This document shows, piece by piece, positions 42,117 to 51,300 of a stretch of 64,000 nucleotides of DNA. The notes under the pieces were generated by a model, which saw only the letters and a list, made by a program, of their open reading frames with translations, did not search any database and was not told where the DNA came from. The stretch is from assembly GCA_041635475.1 (NCBI GenBank), contig JBFKVA010000004.1:11190-75189 (forward strand), given 5' to 3'. Positions within the stretch are counted from its first letter, which is position 1. The number at the start of each line of letters is the position of its first letter. This DNA comes from GCA-020352575 sp041635475. GTDB lineage: Bacteria > Actinomycetota > Acidimicrobiia > Spongiisociales > JAENVV01. Position numbers and translations under genes: made by a program.

Positions 42117-42892
42117 CTCTTGAGGCCCCACCGCCAGAAGGCGCGGGTCGAGATGAGCGCCAAGGCGGTGATGGCCAGTGCGAGCGTGAGAACGCCGGGG
42201 GTCAACCTGTCGGCGAGCGCCTCGGCCGGGACCGTGATGGCCACCCCCAAGGGAACGATGATCGTGAGGATCCCCTGCAGCCACAGCGGGTAGATCCGAA
42301 CCGGCCATCGCCCCGCCTCGTACAGGCCTTGGAGGAGCTGCGCCATGTCATCGACGTTGATGAGCTTGAACGCCGACGTGGTGAAGATCATCCAGATGCA
42401 ATAGACGAGGAGCATCCCGCACACCAGGGTCAGGGTGAACGCCAGCGCATCGAGCACACCGACCGACGTGCCCAGCCCCGACACGGCCCAGCCGATGACC
42501 ACCCCGCCCAACACCACGTCGACGAAGCTCCAGAAGCTGATCCGACGAGTCGATGCGAACACCTGGGCGTCGACCGGGCGGACAACCGTGAAGTCGAAAT
42601 CGCCTTCCACGATCTCGAACATGAGGCTGAACATGTTGGGGATGATGAACGTCTGCATGATCCCTCCCAGCAGGATCTGGACGCCCAGCACGGCCAGCAG
42701 TTCGGGCTGTGTCCACCCCGACAGGTCCCCGGTGTGTCCGAACACGAGCTCGATGGCCACGAGCCCGGTGGCCAGGCGCACAACGGACTGGATCACCTGA
42801 AGGACGAAGTTGAGCCGGTACTGCATCTCGTACATGGCGCCGATCTTCCAGTGGAGCAATGCCACCCGGACGCTGTGGCCGATCACGCTCAC
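42095..42892 (-). CDS. ABC-2 type exporter permease 2 (DUF990/ABC2_membrane_6 type)
   Basis: A protein of 265 residues with about six transmembrane helices. The segment EIVEGDFDFTVVRPVDAQVF is the family mark, followed by GLYEAGRWPVRIYPLWLQG. It is paired with the similar-sized permease upstream. The start is GTG 42892, overlapping that gene's stop by 4 nt (GTGA). The exported substrate is unknown. Confidence 0.86.
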   Translation of the reverse strand: MSVIGHSVRVALLHWKIGAMYEMQYRLNFVLQVIQSVVRLATGLVAIELVFGHTGDLSGWTQPELLAVLGVQILLGGIMQTFIIPNMFSLMFEIVEGDFDFTVVRPVDAQVFASTRRISFWSFVDVVLGGVVIGWAVSGLGTSVGVLDALAFTLTLVCGMLLVYCIWMIFTTSAFKLINVDDMAQLLQGLYEAGRWPVRIYPLWLQGILTIIVPLGVAITVPAEALADRLTPGVLTLALAITALALISTRAFWRWGLKSYSGASA

Positions 42893-43689
42893 GAGCCCAC
42901 CGCCGTGAATCGCTTGACGGCCGTCTTCCAAATGAGGCCGATGAGGGCGACCGTGCCGATCCCCCACCCGAACTGGGTGAGCAATCCGACGAACACCTCC
43001 GTCGTGTCCAGGCGCCCGATGAGAACCTCGATCGGGAACTGGAACGTCCACTTGAACGGGAGCCACGCCGAGATGGCGGCCACCCACTCGGGCATGACCG
43101 CCATCGGTACGAGTCGGCCCGACAGCAGCACCTCAAGGGCGATCACGACCTCGATGAGGGCTTGGGCCTTCGTGGTCCAGAAGCTGATGAGTCCCATGAG
43201 CCACAGCACGTTGAACCGGATCCAGTAGCCGAGCCAGATCGCCAGGAAGAACACCACACCTTCGGTGATGCTCGGCGACAGCTCTGGACGGAAGATGACC
43301 CCGAGGAACAGGGCCATCGGGACCCACATGACCATCCAGATCACCTTGCCGCCCGCGAAGTTCGCCAGCTGCCGGTGATAGAGGCCGACCGGATGCAGCA
43401 ACTCGTTGGCGATCCGCCCGTTCTGGATCCACCAGTCCCACGCCCCCGGGGCGAGGGCCAGGTTCATGACACGGACAAGCGTCCACACGATGTAGTAGGA
43501 GGTGAACTCGGCGACGCCGTACCCGCCGATCGGCCCGCTCTGCGCGGCCACCGTTCGCCACACGACGAGGTAGACGACCGGCTCGATCATGAACCCGGCC
43601 AGGTTGAAGAAGGCCGGGATCCGGTACTGGGCTTGCTGCTGGATGGCCACCCGGGCCTCGCCCAGGTAGGTGTCGACGTACCGTCTCAT
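42889..43689 (-). CDS. ABC-2 type exporter permease 1 (DUF990/ABC2_membrane_6 type)
   Basis: A protein of 266 residues with about six transmembrane helices. It has NGRIANELLHPVGLYHRQLA, the counterpart of the VVRPVDAQVF segment in permease 2, and WLPFKWTFQFPIEVLIGR near the C-terminus. It forms a heterodimer with permease 2. Its start at ATG 43689 overlaps the ATPase gene's stop by 4 nt, so the exporter is ATPase-permease-permease in one operon. Confidence 0.87.
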   Translation of the reverse strand: MRRYVDTYLGEARVAIQQQAQYRIPAFFNLAGFMIEPVVYLVVWRTVAAQSGPIGGYGVAEFTSYYIVWTLVRVMNLALAPGAWDWWIQNGRIANELLHPVGLYHRQLANFAGGKVIWMVMWVPMALFLGVIFRPELSPSITEGVVFFLAIWLGYWIRFNVLWLMGLISFWTTKAQALIEVVIALEVLLSGRLVPMAVMPEWVAAISAWLPFKWTFQFPIEVLIGRLDTTEVFVGLLTQFGWGIGTVALIGLIWKTAVKRFTAVGS

Positions 43690-44678
43690 GCGTCCTCGGC
43701 CAGCTCCAGGTCACCCATGGCGAACGCACCCTCGATGACGTCCTCGATGGGAGGGTCCTCGATGGACAGGTCGAGGACCGAGAATCGACGCAGGACCTCG
43801 GAGGCCACCGCCGCGATCCGGTCCCGATCGACCCGGAGCACGACCTTCGACGGCTCGGCCGACACCACCGTCCCCAGGGAGGTCAGGTCCGGCAGGTTCT
43901 CCTCCGCGGTGACGCTGATCGTCTTGTGGGTGGCGAATCGATGAGCGAGCCCGCGCAGGTCGCCGTCGAAGAGGATCCCACCGTGGTGGATGACGATGAC
44001 CCGCTCGCACAGAGCCGTCACGTCGGCCATGTAGTGGCTCGTGAGCAGGGCGGTGGCGCCGGTCTCGGTCGTGTACTCGGCGACGAAGCGGCGGATCCGC
44101 TTCTGCATCGAGATGTCGAGGCCCAGGGTCGGCTCGTCGAGGAAGAGCACCTCGGGGTTGGGGAGGAGGGCGGCGAGGATCTCCATCTTCATCCGCTCCC
44201 CCAACGACAGGTTGCGCACCGGCTTCGTGAGCAGCTCCCCCACCTCGAGCAGTTCGACGTACTCGTCCTTGCGCTGCTTGAAGTCGGCGTGAGGCACCTG
44301 GTAGATGGCCCGCCGCAGGTCGAGGGAGTCTGCCACCGGGAGATCCCACTGGAGGCTGTTGCGGTTGCCCATGACGAGGGCCACCCGGGCCAGGAAGTCC
44401 GCCTCTCGGTCATGGGGCTGGTAGCCGAGCACCCGGGCGCCGCCTCCATCGGGGTAGAGCAGACCCGACAGCATCTTGAGGGTCGTGGTCTTGCCGGCCC
44501 CGTTGGGACCCAGGAACCCGACGACGCTGCCCGGCTCGAGTTCGAACGAGACCTCCTTGACCGCCTCGACGATCCGGTGCTCACGCCTGAACAAGGACTT
44601 GATCGAGTTGAGGAGACCGGGCTCGCGCACGGGCACCTTGAACGTCTTGGACAGCGACGAGACTTCGACGGACGGCAT
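43686..44678 (-). CDS. ABC-2 type exporter ATPase
   Basis: A protein of 330 residues. Walker A is GPNGAGKTTTLK, the Q-loop region is ALVMGNRNSLQWDL, the signature is LSLGERMKME, Walker B is VLFLDEPTLGLD and the switch is LTSHYMADV. The GNRNSLQWDL segment and the approximately 90-residue C-terminal extension are typical of the ATPases paired with DUF990 permeases. The start at ATG 44678 is favoured over ATG 44687; a CAAGAT hexamer (44691-44686) lies 7 nt upstream, consistent with a leaderless transcript. The 41-nt gap to the amidase gene holds its promoter. Confidence 0.91.
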   Translation of the reverse strand: MPSVEVSSLSKTFKVPVREPGLLNSIKSLFRREHRIVEAVKEVSFELEPGSVVGFLGPNGAGKTTTLKMLSGLLYPDGGGARVLGYQPHDREADFLARVALVMGNRNSLQWDLPVADSLDLRRAIYQVPHADFKQRKDEYVELLEVGELLTKPVRNLSLGERMKMEILAALLPNPEVLFLDEPTLGLDISMQKRIRRFVAEYTTETGATALLTSHYMADVTALCERVIVIHHGGILFDGDLRGLAHRFATHKTISVTAEENLPDLTSLGTVVSAEPSKVVLRVDRDRIAAVASEVLRRFSVLDLSIEDPPIEDVIEGAFAMGDLELAEDA

Positions 44679-44685
44679 CGGGCCC

Positions 44686-44691
44686 ATCTTG
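44686..44691 (-). promoter_or_regulatory. Possible -10 element of the ABC-2 exporter operon
   Basis: CAAGAT on the minus strand, 7 nt before ATG 44678. It matches the consensus less well than the TAGGCT sites. Confidence 0.35.
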
Positions 44692-44718
44692 GCACGAGGA
44701 CGCCGGGCTGGTGGGAGG

Positions 44719-46134
44719 TTATCGGGACCGGCCAGGGCGACGATCCGCCCATGGGCGGGCCTGTTCGAGTTGGCCCGCCAGCCGGAAAAGGACGTCCTCT
44801 CGCCCAATGGCCGAGGCGAACTGGACGCCGATCGGGAGGCCGGCGGCAGACCAGTGGAGCGGAACGGACATCGCCGGCATTCCGGTGGCGTTCATCACCT
44901 GCCCGAACGCCAGGGTGCGGAAGAGAAGGGCACTCGCCTCGTCATCGGTGCGGTCCATCGAGATCGCACCGATGAGGGGCGGCGGGGTCGCCATCATGGG
45001 GGTCATGACGACGTCGAACCCCTCCATCGCCGAAGCCATCAACCGCCCGATCGCATGGATGTCGTCCACCGCCCGCACGAACTCGGTCGCAGTCACGTTT
45101 CGCCCCATCTCGGCGAGGGCCCACGTCATCGGCTCGACCTCGTCCGGGTGAACCTGCGACCCGCGCAGCCACCCCACGTCCTCGAGGAGCCGGAGCGTGT
45201 GGACGGCGATGACGGGTCGGAGCCGGCCCAACCTCCCACCGAGGTCGATGGTGGCCCCCTCGACGACGTGGCCCAGGTCGTTGCACAGCACGGCCGCTCC
45301 CTGCACCGCCGCCAGGCAGGTCGGATCGACCTCGACGTCCAGGAAGGGGGCGGTCACCAAGGCGATCCTCAGCTGCCCGGGATCCCGCCCGACCTCTGCG
45401 AGGAACGGCCGTTCGGGAGGGGCGATCGAGTACGGGTCGCCGGGCGCCGGGCCCGACACGACGTCGAGCATGGCCGCCGAATCGCGAACCGTCCGGCTCA
45501 CACAGCCGGCAATCGCCATCCCGCTCCATCCCTCGCCCACGTCGGGGCCCGCCGGGACCCGGGCCCGCGAGGGCTTGAGTCCGAAGATCCCGCAGTTCGA
45601 GGCCGGTACCCGGATCGAACCACCCCCGTCGCTGGCGTGGGCGACCGGGACGGCACCCACCGCCACCATTGCCGCCGCCCCTCCCGACGAGCCGCCGGCG
45701 GAGTACTCGGGGTCCCACGGATTGCGGGTGGGGCCGTGCCGAGCCGACTCGGTGGTGGTGGTCAGGCCGAACTCCGGGCTGGCCGTCCGCCCGAAGACGA
45801 CGAGCCCAGCGGCCTTGAAGCGGGAGACGATCTCGGCGTCGTACGTCGGCGCCACGGGCGGGTACAGCCGTGTGCCGTCGGTCGACGGCAGGCCCTTCAT
45901 GGGCGAGTACAGGTCCTTCAGCAGGAACGGCACCCCGCCGAACGGGCCCCGGGGGGCACGTGCGGCCGCCGCCCGGGCCCGGTCCACGTCCCACACGGTG
46001 ACAGCGTTGAGGACGTCGTTCCATTCCTCGGCCACCCCGATGGCGGTTTCCAGCAGCTCGGAGGCCGACACCTCACCGTCCCGGACGAGGGCTGCCAGCC
46101 CGACACCGTCATGGGACAGGTACGCCTCACGCAT
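44719..46134 (-). CDS. Amidase-signature family hydrolase
   Basis: A protein of 471 residues. The catalytic triad of the amidase signature is visible: Lys in VPFLLKDLYSP, and two Ser in the glycine-serine loop YSAGGSSGGAAAMVAVG and in ASDGGGSIRVPA. The overall pattern, including LKPSRARVPAGPDVGEGW, is close to 6-aminohexanoate-cyclic-dimer hydrolase (NylA)-type amidases, although the natural substrate is open. The start at ATG 46134 follows TAGGGT by 6 nt. Confidence 0.9.
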   Translation of the reverse strand: MREAYLSHDGVGLAALVRDGEVSASELLETAIGVAEEWNDVLNAVTVWDVDRARAAAARAPRGPFGGVPFLLKDLYSPMKGLPSTDGTRLYPPVAPTYDAEIVSRFKAAGLVVFGRTASPEFGLTTTTESARHGPTRNPWDPEYSAGGSSGGAAAMVAVGAVPVAHASDGGGSIRVPASNCGIFGLKPSRARVPAGPDVGEGWSGMAIAGCVSRTVRDSAAMLDVVSGPAPGDPYSIAPPERPFLAEVGRDPGQLRIALVTAPFLDVEVDPTCLAAVQGAAVLCNDLGHVVEGATIDLGGRLGRLRPVIAVHTLRLLEDVGWLRGSQVHPDEVEPMTWALAEMGRNVTATEFVRAVDDIHAIGRLMASAMEGFDVVMTPMMATPPPLIGAISMDRTDDEASALLFRTLAFGQVMNATGMPAMSVPLHWSAAGLPIGVQFASAIGREDVLFRLAGQLEQARPWADRRPGRSR

Positions 46135-46140
46135 GCGGCA

Positions 46141-46146
46141 ACCCTA
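46141..46146 (-). promoter_or_regulatory. -10 element of the amidase gene, leaderless
   Basis: TAGGGT on the minus strand, 6 nt before ATG 46134. Confidence 0.55.
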
Positions 46147-46211
46147 TCGGGGAGGGAGGAGGCGAGGTCCGTCGGTCGGCCCGCGCCTCGAGTCCGAAGA
46201 GGGCATGGAGG

Positions 46212-46217
46212 TACGAT
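46212..46217 (+). promoter_or_regulatory. -10 element of the P-loop kinase gene, leaderless
   Basis: TACGAT, 7 nt before GTG 46225. Confidence 0.5.
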
Positions 46218-46224
46218 TCCGGCC

Positions 46225-46764
46225 GTGACCGAGGGCCCATCCATCGTCGTTGTGTCCGGTCTGCCAGCGAGTGGCAAGACGACGGTAGCTCGCCAGATCG
46301 CACCCCTCCTTGGGCTGCCAGTCGTCGACAAGGACGACCTGCTTGAAGCTTCCTTCCCTCTGGGTGGCGAGGTATCGCCTGCCGATCGAGCCCGCTTGAG
46401 CCGACAGGCGGACCAGGTCCTCCGTCGGCGCGTAGAAGGAGCGCCCAGAGCGGTGGTGGCATCACATTGGAGAAGGTCCGAACTCTCGAACACTTCGGGA
46501 ACTCCCACAGGGTGGTTGAACGGGTTTCCAGCGCTGGTCGAGGTCTACTGCATGTGCGATCCTGAGACCGCGGCGGAGCGATTCCTCAGCCGTGACCGGC
46601 ACCCTGCCCATGGCGATCACCGGAAGTCCCCGATTGGAATCCTCAAGCAGTTCCGTGCACTTCATCGGCTGGGGCCATTGGGTTTCGCACCCGTCGTCAC
46701 GGTCGATACCGAGGTCCCCATCGACTCCGCGAAGCTGGTGCTCCGGATCCAACAGACTGCCTGA
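46225..46764 (+). CDS. Small P-loop kinase / AAA-family ATPase
   Basis: A protein of 179 residues. VVVSGLPASGKTTVARQIAP is a Walker A of the small-molecule or zeta-toxin-like kinase type, VVDKDDLLEASF is the second conserved acid segment, and a lid with CDPETAAERFLSRDRHPAHG follows. It could phosphorylate a sugar, nucleoside or antibiotic. No antitoxin gene is adjacent, so a toxin role is unsupported. The start is GTG 46225. Confidence 0.78.
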   Translation: MTEGPSIVVVSGLPASGKTTVARQIAPLLGLPVVDKDDLLEASFPLGGEVSPADRARLSRQADQVLRRRVEGAPRAVVASHWRRSELSNTSGTPTGWLNGFPALVEVYCMCDPETAAERFLSRDRHPAHGDHRKSPIGILKQFRALHRLGPLGFAPVVTVDTEVPIDSAKLVLRIQQTA

Positions 46765-46830
46765 TGTGAACCCAGGGCCCGTGCGGGCGGCTCGAGTCTG
46801 ACGGTGTCGTTGCTCACCTCCCAGCCCGGC

Positions 46831-46836
46831 TACCTT
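46831..46836 (+). promoter_or_regulatory. -10 element of the CHAD gene, leaderless
   Basis: TACCTT, 7 nt before ATG 46844. This supports that start over TTG 46835. Confidence 0.5.
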
Positions 46837-46843
46837 GCTTGAG

Positions 46844-47773
46844 ATGCCCGATTCAGCGCCCGACACCCTCCCCCCCGGCCCTCGCCTGCTCATGGCCGGC
46901 GACGAGGACCTGGCCACCGCCTTGCGTCGGATGGCCCTCGAGCAGGCCGAGGTCGTCATCAGGGGGTTCGAGGTCAACGGGGACGACGTGCTCCTCGACC
47001 ACGCCGTCCACCAGGCCCGCAAGGCCGGCAAGCGACTGCGTGCCCTGCTCCGGCTCTGTCGATTCGAACTCGGCGCCCATCGGTACCGGTGGGCCAACGC
47101 GGTCGTTCGCGACCAATGCCGGCTGCTCTCCGGAGCGCGCACCTCTGCCGTGCTGTTGCGGACCCTGGACGAACTGATCGTCGACTACTCGATCGAAGAC
47201 GAAGGGCGGCTCCGCGACGTCCTCGCTCGTCACCATGCCGACTCGCTGGCCCAGCTGAGACTCGACTCGTTCGGCAGCGACGAAGCGAAGAGGGCACTCA
47301 CCGACGTCGTGGATGGTATCCGCACATTGCCGGTGCCGGCCGAGTACCGCTCGGGCGACATCACCGCCTTGGAGCGAGGCATTCGGCGGGCCTACCGCAA
47401 TGGGAAGCGGACCATGAGAGCGGCACGCCGGCTCGACACGGCCGACGCGTTCCACGAGTGGCGAAAGAAGGCCAACTACCTCCGGTTCCAACTGGAGGCA
47501 CTGAGCGGCGTGTGCGCACCGCCCATTGCCGCCCTCGCCGAAGCTCTCGAGGAACTCGTGGAAGTGCTCGGATCGGATCACGACCTCGCCGACCTTCTCG
47601 ATGTCGCCGGGGCGCCGAATGTGGGAGCCACCGAGTTGCCCGCTCTCATCGAGGAGAGGTCGAGGCCCCTGCGGGGAGACGCCCTGCGCCTCGGGTCACG
47701 GGTCTTCGACACGACGAACGACGGTTTCGTCCGCTTCTTCGCCGAACAGGCCCAGCCCGCACCGGCCCGGTGA
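46844..47773 (+). CDS. CHAD-domain protein
   Basis: A helical CHAD-domain protein of 309 residues. The two basic repeat motifs, HQARKAGKRLRALLRLCRFE (about residues 46-65) and DAFHEWRKKANYLRFQLEAL, provide the conserved His, Arg and Lys residues that bind polyphosphate in this family. There is no CYTH triphosphatase domain. Such proteins are found on polyphosphate granules. The start ATG 46844 is chosen over TTG 46835. It converges on the flavin reductase gene. Confidence 0.88.
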   Translation: MPDSAPDTLPPGPRLLMAGDEDLATALRRMALEQAEVVIRGFEVNGDDVLLDHAVHQARKAGKRLRALLRLCRFELGAHRYRWANAVVRDQCRLLSGARTSAVLLRTLDELIVDYSIEDEGRLRDVLARHHADSLAQLRLDSFGSDEAKRALTDVVDGIRTLPVPAEYRSGDITALERGIRRAYRNGKRTMRAARRLDTADAFHEWRKKANYLRFQLEALSGVCAPPIAALAEALEELVEVLGSDHDLADLLDVAGAPNVGATELPALIEERSRPLRGDALRLGSRVFDTTNDGFVRFFAEQAQPAPAR

Positions 47774-47814
47774 AGCCTGGGTGGCCGACTCCTGGTCGCC
47801 GACCACTGGACCCT

Positions 47815-48306
47815 TCAGGCGCCGAAGCCTCCGAATCGGCGATCGAGGTAGAGCAGGGGCTCGATCGGATCATCCGAGAGGTGGACGTGCTCGATCCGAC
47901 CGACCACGATGTCATGGCTCGACCTCGGAAAGCGCGCTTCGAGAACGCACTCGAAGCCCACGAGTGCATCCTCCAGCAGGGGTACGCCCAGCGTCCCAGC
48001 CGACCACTCCCCGACCGCGAAGCGGTCCTCACCCTCCAAGCCGGTCATCCCGGCGAAGGCCTTCGCAACCTCCTCCTGGGCGCGGGCGAGGACGTTCACC
48101 GAGAACGCCCGGTTCTCGATGAGCGAGGGCAGGCTCCCGCTGTCCCGGCTCACGCAGGCCAGCAGCGTCGGCGGTTCGGCGGTCAGGGAGGTGACCGCCG
48201 AGGCGGTCAGCCCGGCACGCGCCCCTTCGACCCCGGTGGCCACGATCGTGACCGCCGCCGCCAGTCGCTGCATCGCGCTGCGAAAGTGGTCGAGGTCGAT
48301 GGCCAT
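47815..48306 (-). CDS. Flavin reductase-like domain protein
   Basis: A flavin reductase of 163 residues in the FMN-binding split-barrel family. FRSAMQRLAAAVTIVATGVE, GLTASAVTSLTAEPPTLLACV and ENRAFSVNVLA are the FMN-binding strands. Such proteins use NAD(P)H to reduce FMN or FAD, often for a two-component monooxygenase; no monooxygenase is adjacent. The start at ATG 48306 follows TAGCGT by 7 nt. Confidence 0.89.
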   Translation of the reverse strand: MAIDLDHFRSAMQRLAAAVTIVATGVEGARAGLTASAVTSLTAEPPTLLACVSRDSGSLPSLIENRAFSVNVLARAQEEVAKAFAGMTGLEGEDRFAVGEWSAGTLGVPLLEDALVGFECVLEARFPRSSHDIVVGRIEHVHLSDDPIEPLLYLDRRFGGFGA

Positions 48307-48313
48307 GGGACTG

Positions 48314-48319
48314 ACGCTA
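48314..48319 (-). promoter_or_regulatory. -10 element of the flavin reductase gene, leaderless
   Basis: TAGCGT on the minus strand, 7 nt before ATG 48306. Confidence 0.5.
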
Positions 48320-48368
48320 GTTGGACCATCCGCCGGGGGGGCATGGCCGGGGCCAGGCCGGGGCGGCG

Positions 48369-48374
48369 TAGCCT
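48369..48374 (+). promoter_or_regulatory. -10 element of putA, leaderless
   Basis: TAGCCT, 7 nt before GTG 48382. Confidence 0.55.
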
Positions 48375-48381
48375 TGTGGAC

Positions 48382-51300
48382 GTGCACATCGACGACCTCC
48401 TCACCGCCACCCGGGAGACGGAGATCGAAGCCCTCCCGGCCCTCGCCGTCGACCTGGCAGCCCTCCTTCTGGCCGAGTCACTCGAGCACCGCACCCACGA
48501 CGACCGGCAGAACGCCGAACGGATGGCCGCGATGATGCGGGACCCGGACGGCAAACGCCTCACGGTGTCGCTGTTCGACCAGGTGTTCCGGGCCCATGCC
48601 CCGGCTCGGATCGCCGACCAACTCGATCACCTCATCGGTCGCTCCGGCGTTCCCCACTACTTCGCCGGCTGGGAACGCGTCGCCATGGGGATCGGAGCCG
48701 TCGCCGGGCGGTTCCTGCCCGGCGTCGTCGTCCCGGCGATCATTTCGCGGGTCCGGGCAGAGACGTCGGGGATGATCCTCCCGTCGGAGGAGAACCAGCT
48801 CGCCGATCACCTCGATCGACGTCGCCGCGACGGCGTGCGCATGAACATCAACTACCTCGGGGAGGCGATCCTCGGGGAGGAGGAGGCCGCCACCAGGCTC
48901 GGCAAGTACCTCGACCTGCTGGCGCGCCCCGACATCGAGTACATCTCGGTGAAGATCTCCTCGATCTTCTCCCAGATAGACCATGTCGCGGCCGAGGCCA
49001 CCCTGGAGACGCTCAAGGACCGCTTGCGGGTCCTCTATCGCACCGCCGAGGCGTTCACGTTCACCGCTGACGACGGCACCGTCCGCAAGAAGTTCGTGAA
49101 CCTCGACATGGAGGCCTACGGCGACCTCCACCTCACCTTCGACGCCTTCACCCAGACCCTCGACCTCGAGGAGTTCCGGGACTTCACGGCCGGGATCGTG
49201 CTCCAGGCCTACCTCCCGGACTCGTTCCCCCTCCAGCAGGAGTTGACCGATTGGGCCGTCGGCCGAGTGGCGTCCGGGGGGGCGCCGATCAAGCTGCGGA
49301 TCGTGAAGGGTGCCAATCTCGCCACCGAACTCGCCGACGCCTCCTGGCACGGCTGGCCCCAGGCGCCGTACGCCACCAAGGGCGAGGTCGACAGCAACTT
49401 CACGCGGATGGTCCGCTATGCCAGCCGGCCCGACCACGCCGTGGCCGTCCGTGTCGGCATCGGTTCCCACAATCTCTTCGACGTGGCCCATGCGCTCCTG
49501 CTGCGGGCTCACCACGGCACCGATGAGCACGTGGAGATCGAGATGCTGGAGGGCATGGTCAACCACCAGGCGAGGGCGGTCCAGGACGTAGCCGGGTCCA
49601 TGCTCCTGTACGCGCCGATCGTCGAGGAGAAGGACTTCCGATCGGCGATCGCCTACCTCATCCGTCGCCTCGACGAGAACACCGAGGAGGAGAACTTCCT
49701 CCACGATCTGTTCGGGATGGTCCCCGGGGACCCTGCCTTCGTGCGCCAGGCGGACCGATTCCTGGCGGCCACGGCCCTCGAGGCGCCCACCGGGCCTCGA
49801 CGGAGCCAGGATCGACGCTCCGAGTCCTTTGGGTTCGACCCGTCGGCCCCGTTCGCCAACGTGGCCGACACCGACTTCTCGCTGCCCGCCAACCAGGCAT
49901 GGGTGCGCTCGATCGCCGAGGACTGGCAGCACCGCGTGGTCCCCGACATCCGCCCGGTGGTCGACGGCGAGGCGGTCACCTCGGATCGGTGGAGGGACGG
50001 CCACGATCCCTCCCGCCCCGGGGACGTCGCCTACCGCTGGCTGCGGACGAGCGGTGACCAGATGCTCGCAGCCATCTCCGGGGCCGTCGAGGCATCCGTC
50101 GGGTGGGCCGCGACCCCGCCCGCCCACCGCCGTCGCGTCCTCGAGCGATGCGCCGAGGAGCTCGCCCGCCGGCGGACCGAGTTCGTCGGGGCGATGATGC
50201 TCGACGCCGGCAAGTCGGCAGTCGAGGCCGACGTCGAGGTGAGCGAGGCCGTCGATTTCGCCCGCTACTACGGGCGACACCTCAATGAGCCGACGGACGG
50301 TGCGTCGGCGACCCCACTCGGGGTCGTGGCCGTGATCCCCCCGTGGAACTTCCCACTGGCGATCCCGGCCGGGGGCGTCCTGGCGGCCCTGGCGGCAGGC
50401 AACGCCGTCCTGTTCAAGCCGGCGTCCGAGACGGTGCTCATCGGGTCGATGATCGCCGAGGCGCTATGGGCGGCCGGCGTCCCCCACTCGGTCCTCCAGT
50501 TCGTCCCGGCGTCCTCCGACGCTGCCTCGCACCTCGTCGACGATCCCCGCGTGGGTGGCGTCATCCTCACCGGGGCCTGGGAAACCGGCCGGATGTTCCT
50601 GGATCGACGCCCCGACCTCAGGCTGTCGGCGGAGACATCCGGCAAGAACGCCCTCATCGTCTCGGCCATGTCCGACCGGGACCAGGCCATCAAGGACCTC
50701 GTCAAGTCTGCCTTTGGGCACAACGGCCAAAAGTGCTCGGCGGCCAGCCTCGGCATCCTCGAGGCCGAGGTCTACGACGACCAGGTGTTCCTCCGGCAAC
50801 TGGCGGATGCCGTCAGGTCGCTCCATGTCGGGGCGCCCTGGGACCTCGAGTCCAAGGTCACGCCGGTCATCCACGCCCCCGGACCCGATCTACTGCGGGG
50901 ACTCACCGCCCTGGACGATGGGGAGAGCTGGCTCGTCGAGCCGAGGCACCTCGGCGGGAACCTGTGGGCCCCGGGTGTCCGCCTGGGCGTGCAACCCGAC
51001 TCGTTCTTCCACCGCATCGAGTGCTTCGGCCCGGTCCTCGGCCTCATGCGGGCGCCCGACATGGACACCGCCATTGCCTGGGTGAACTCCTCCGAGTACT
51101 CACTCACCGGCGGCCTCCACTCACTCGACGAACGCGAGATCGACCGCTGGGCCGACGACGTCGAGGTGGGCAACGGGTACGTCAACCGTCACATCACCGG
51201 CGCCATCGTCCGTCGCCAGCCGTTCGGGGGGTGGAAGAAGTCGAGCTTCGGTTCGGGAGCCAAGGCCGGTGGGCCCAACTACGTCGCGTCGCTGGCCCGC

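Noticed and set aside
35439..46134. Nylon-oligomer degradation pathway (P1 peptidase plus NylA-like amidase)
   Set aside because: The genes are about 8 kb apart and not in one operon, and both families have many natural substrates.
46225..46764. Zeta-type toxin
   Set aside because: Walker A is compatible, but no antitoxin gene is adjacent; a small-molecule kinase is as likely.
47089..48381. In-frame extension of putA by about 430 codons upstream of GTG 48382
   Set aside because: It overlaps the CHAD gene and the antisense flavin reductase gene, has no PutA similarity, and the leaderless -10 at 48369 marks GTG 48382.
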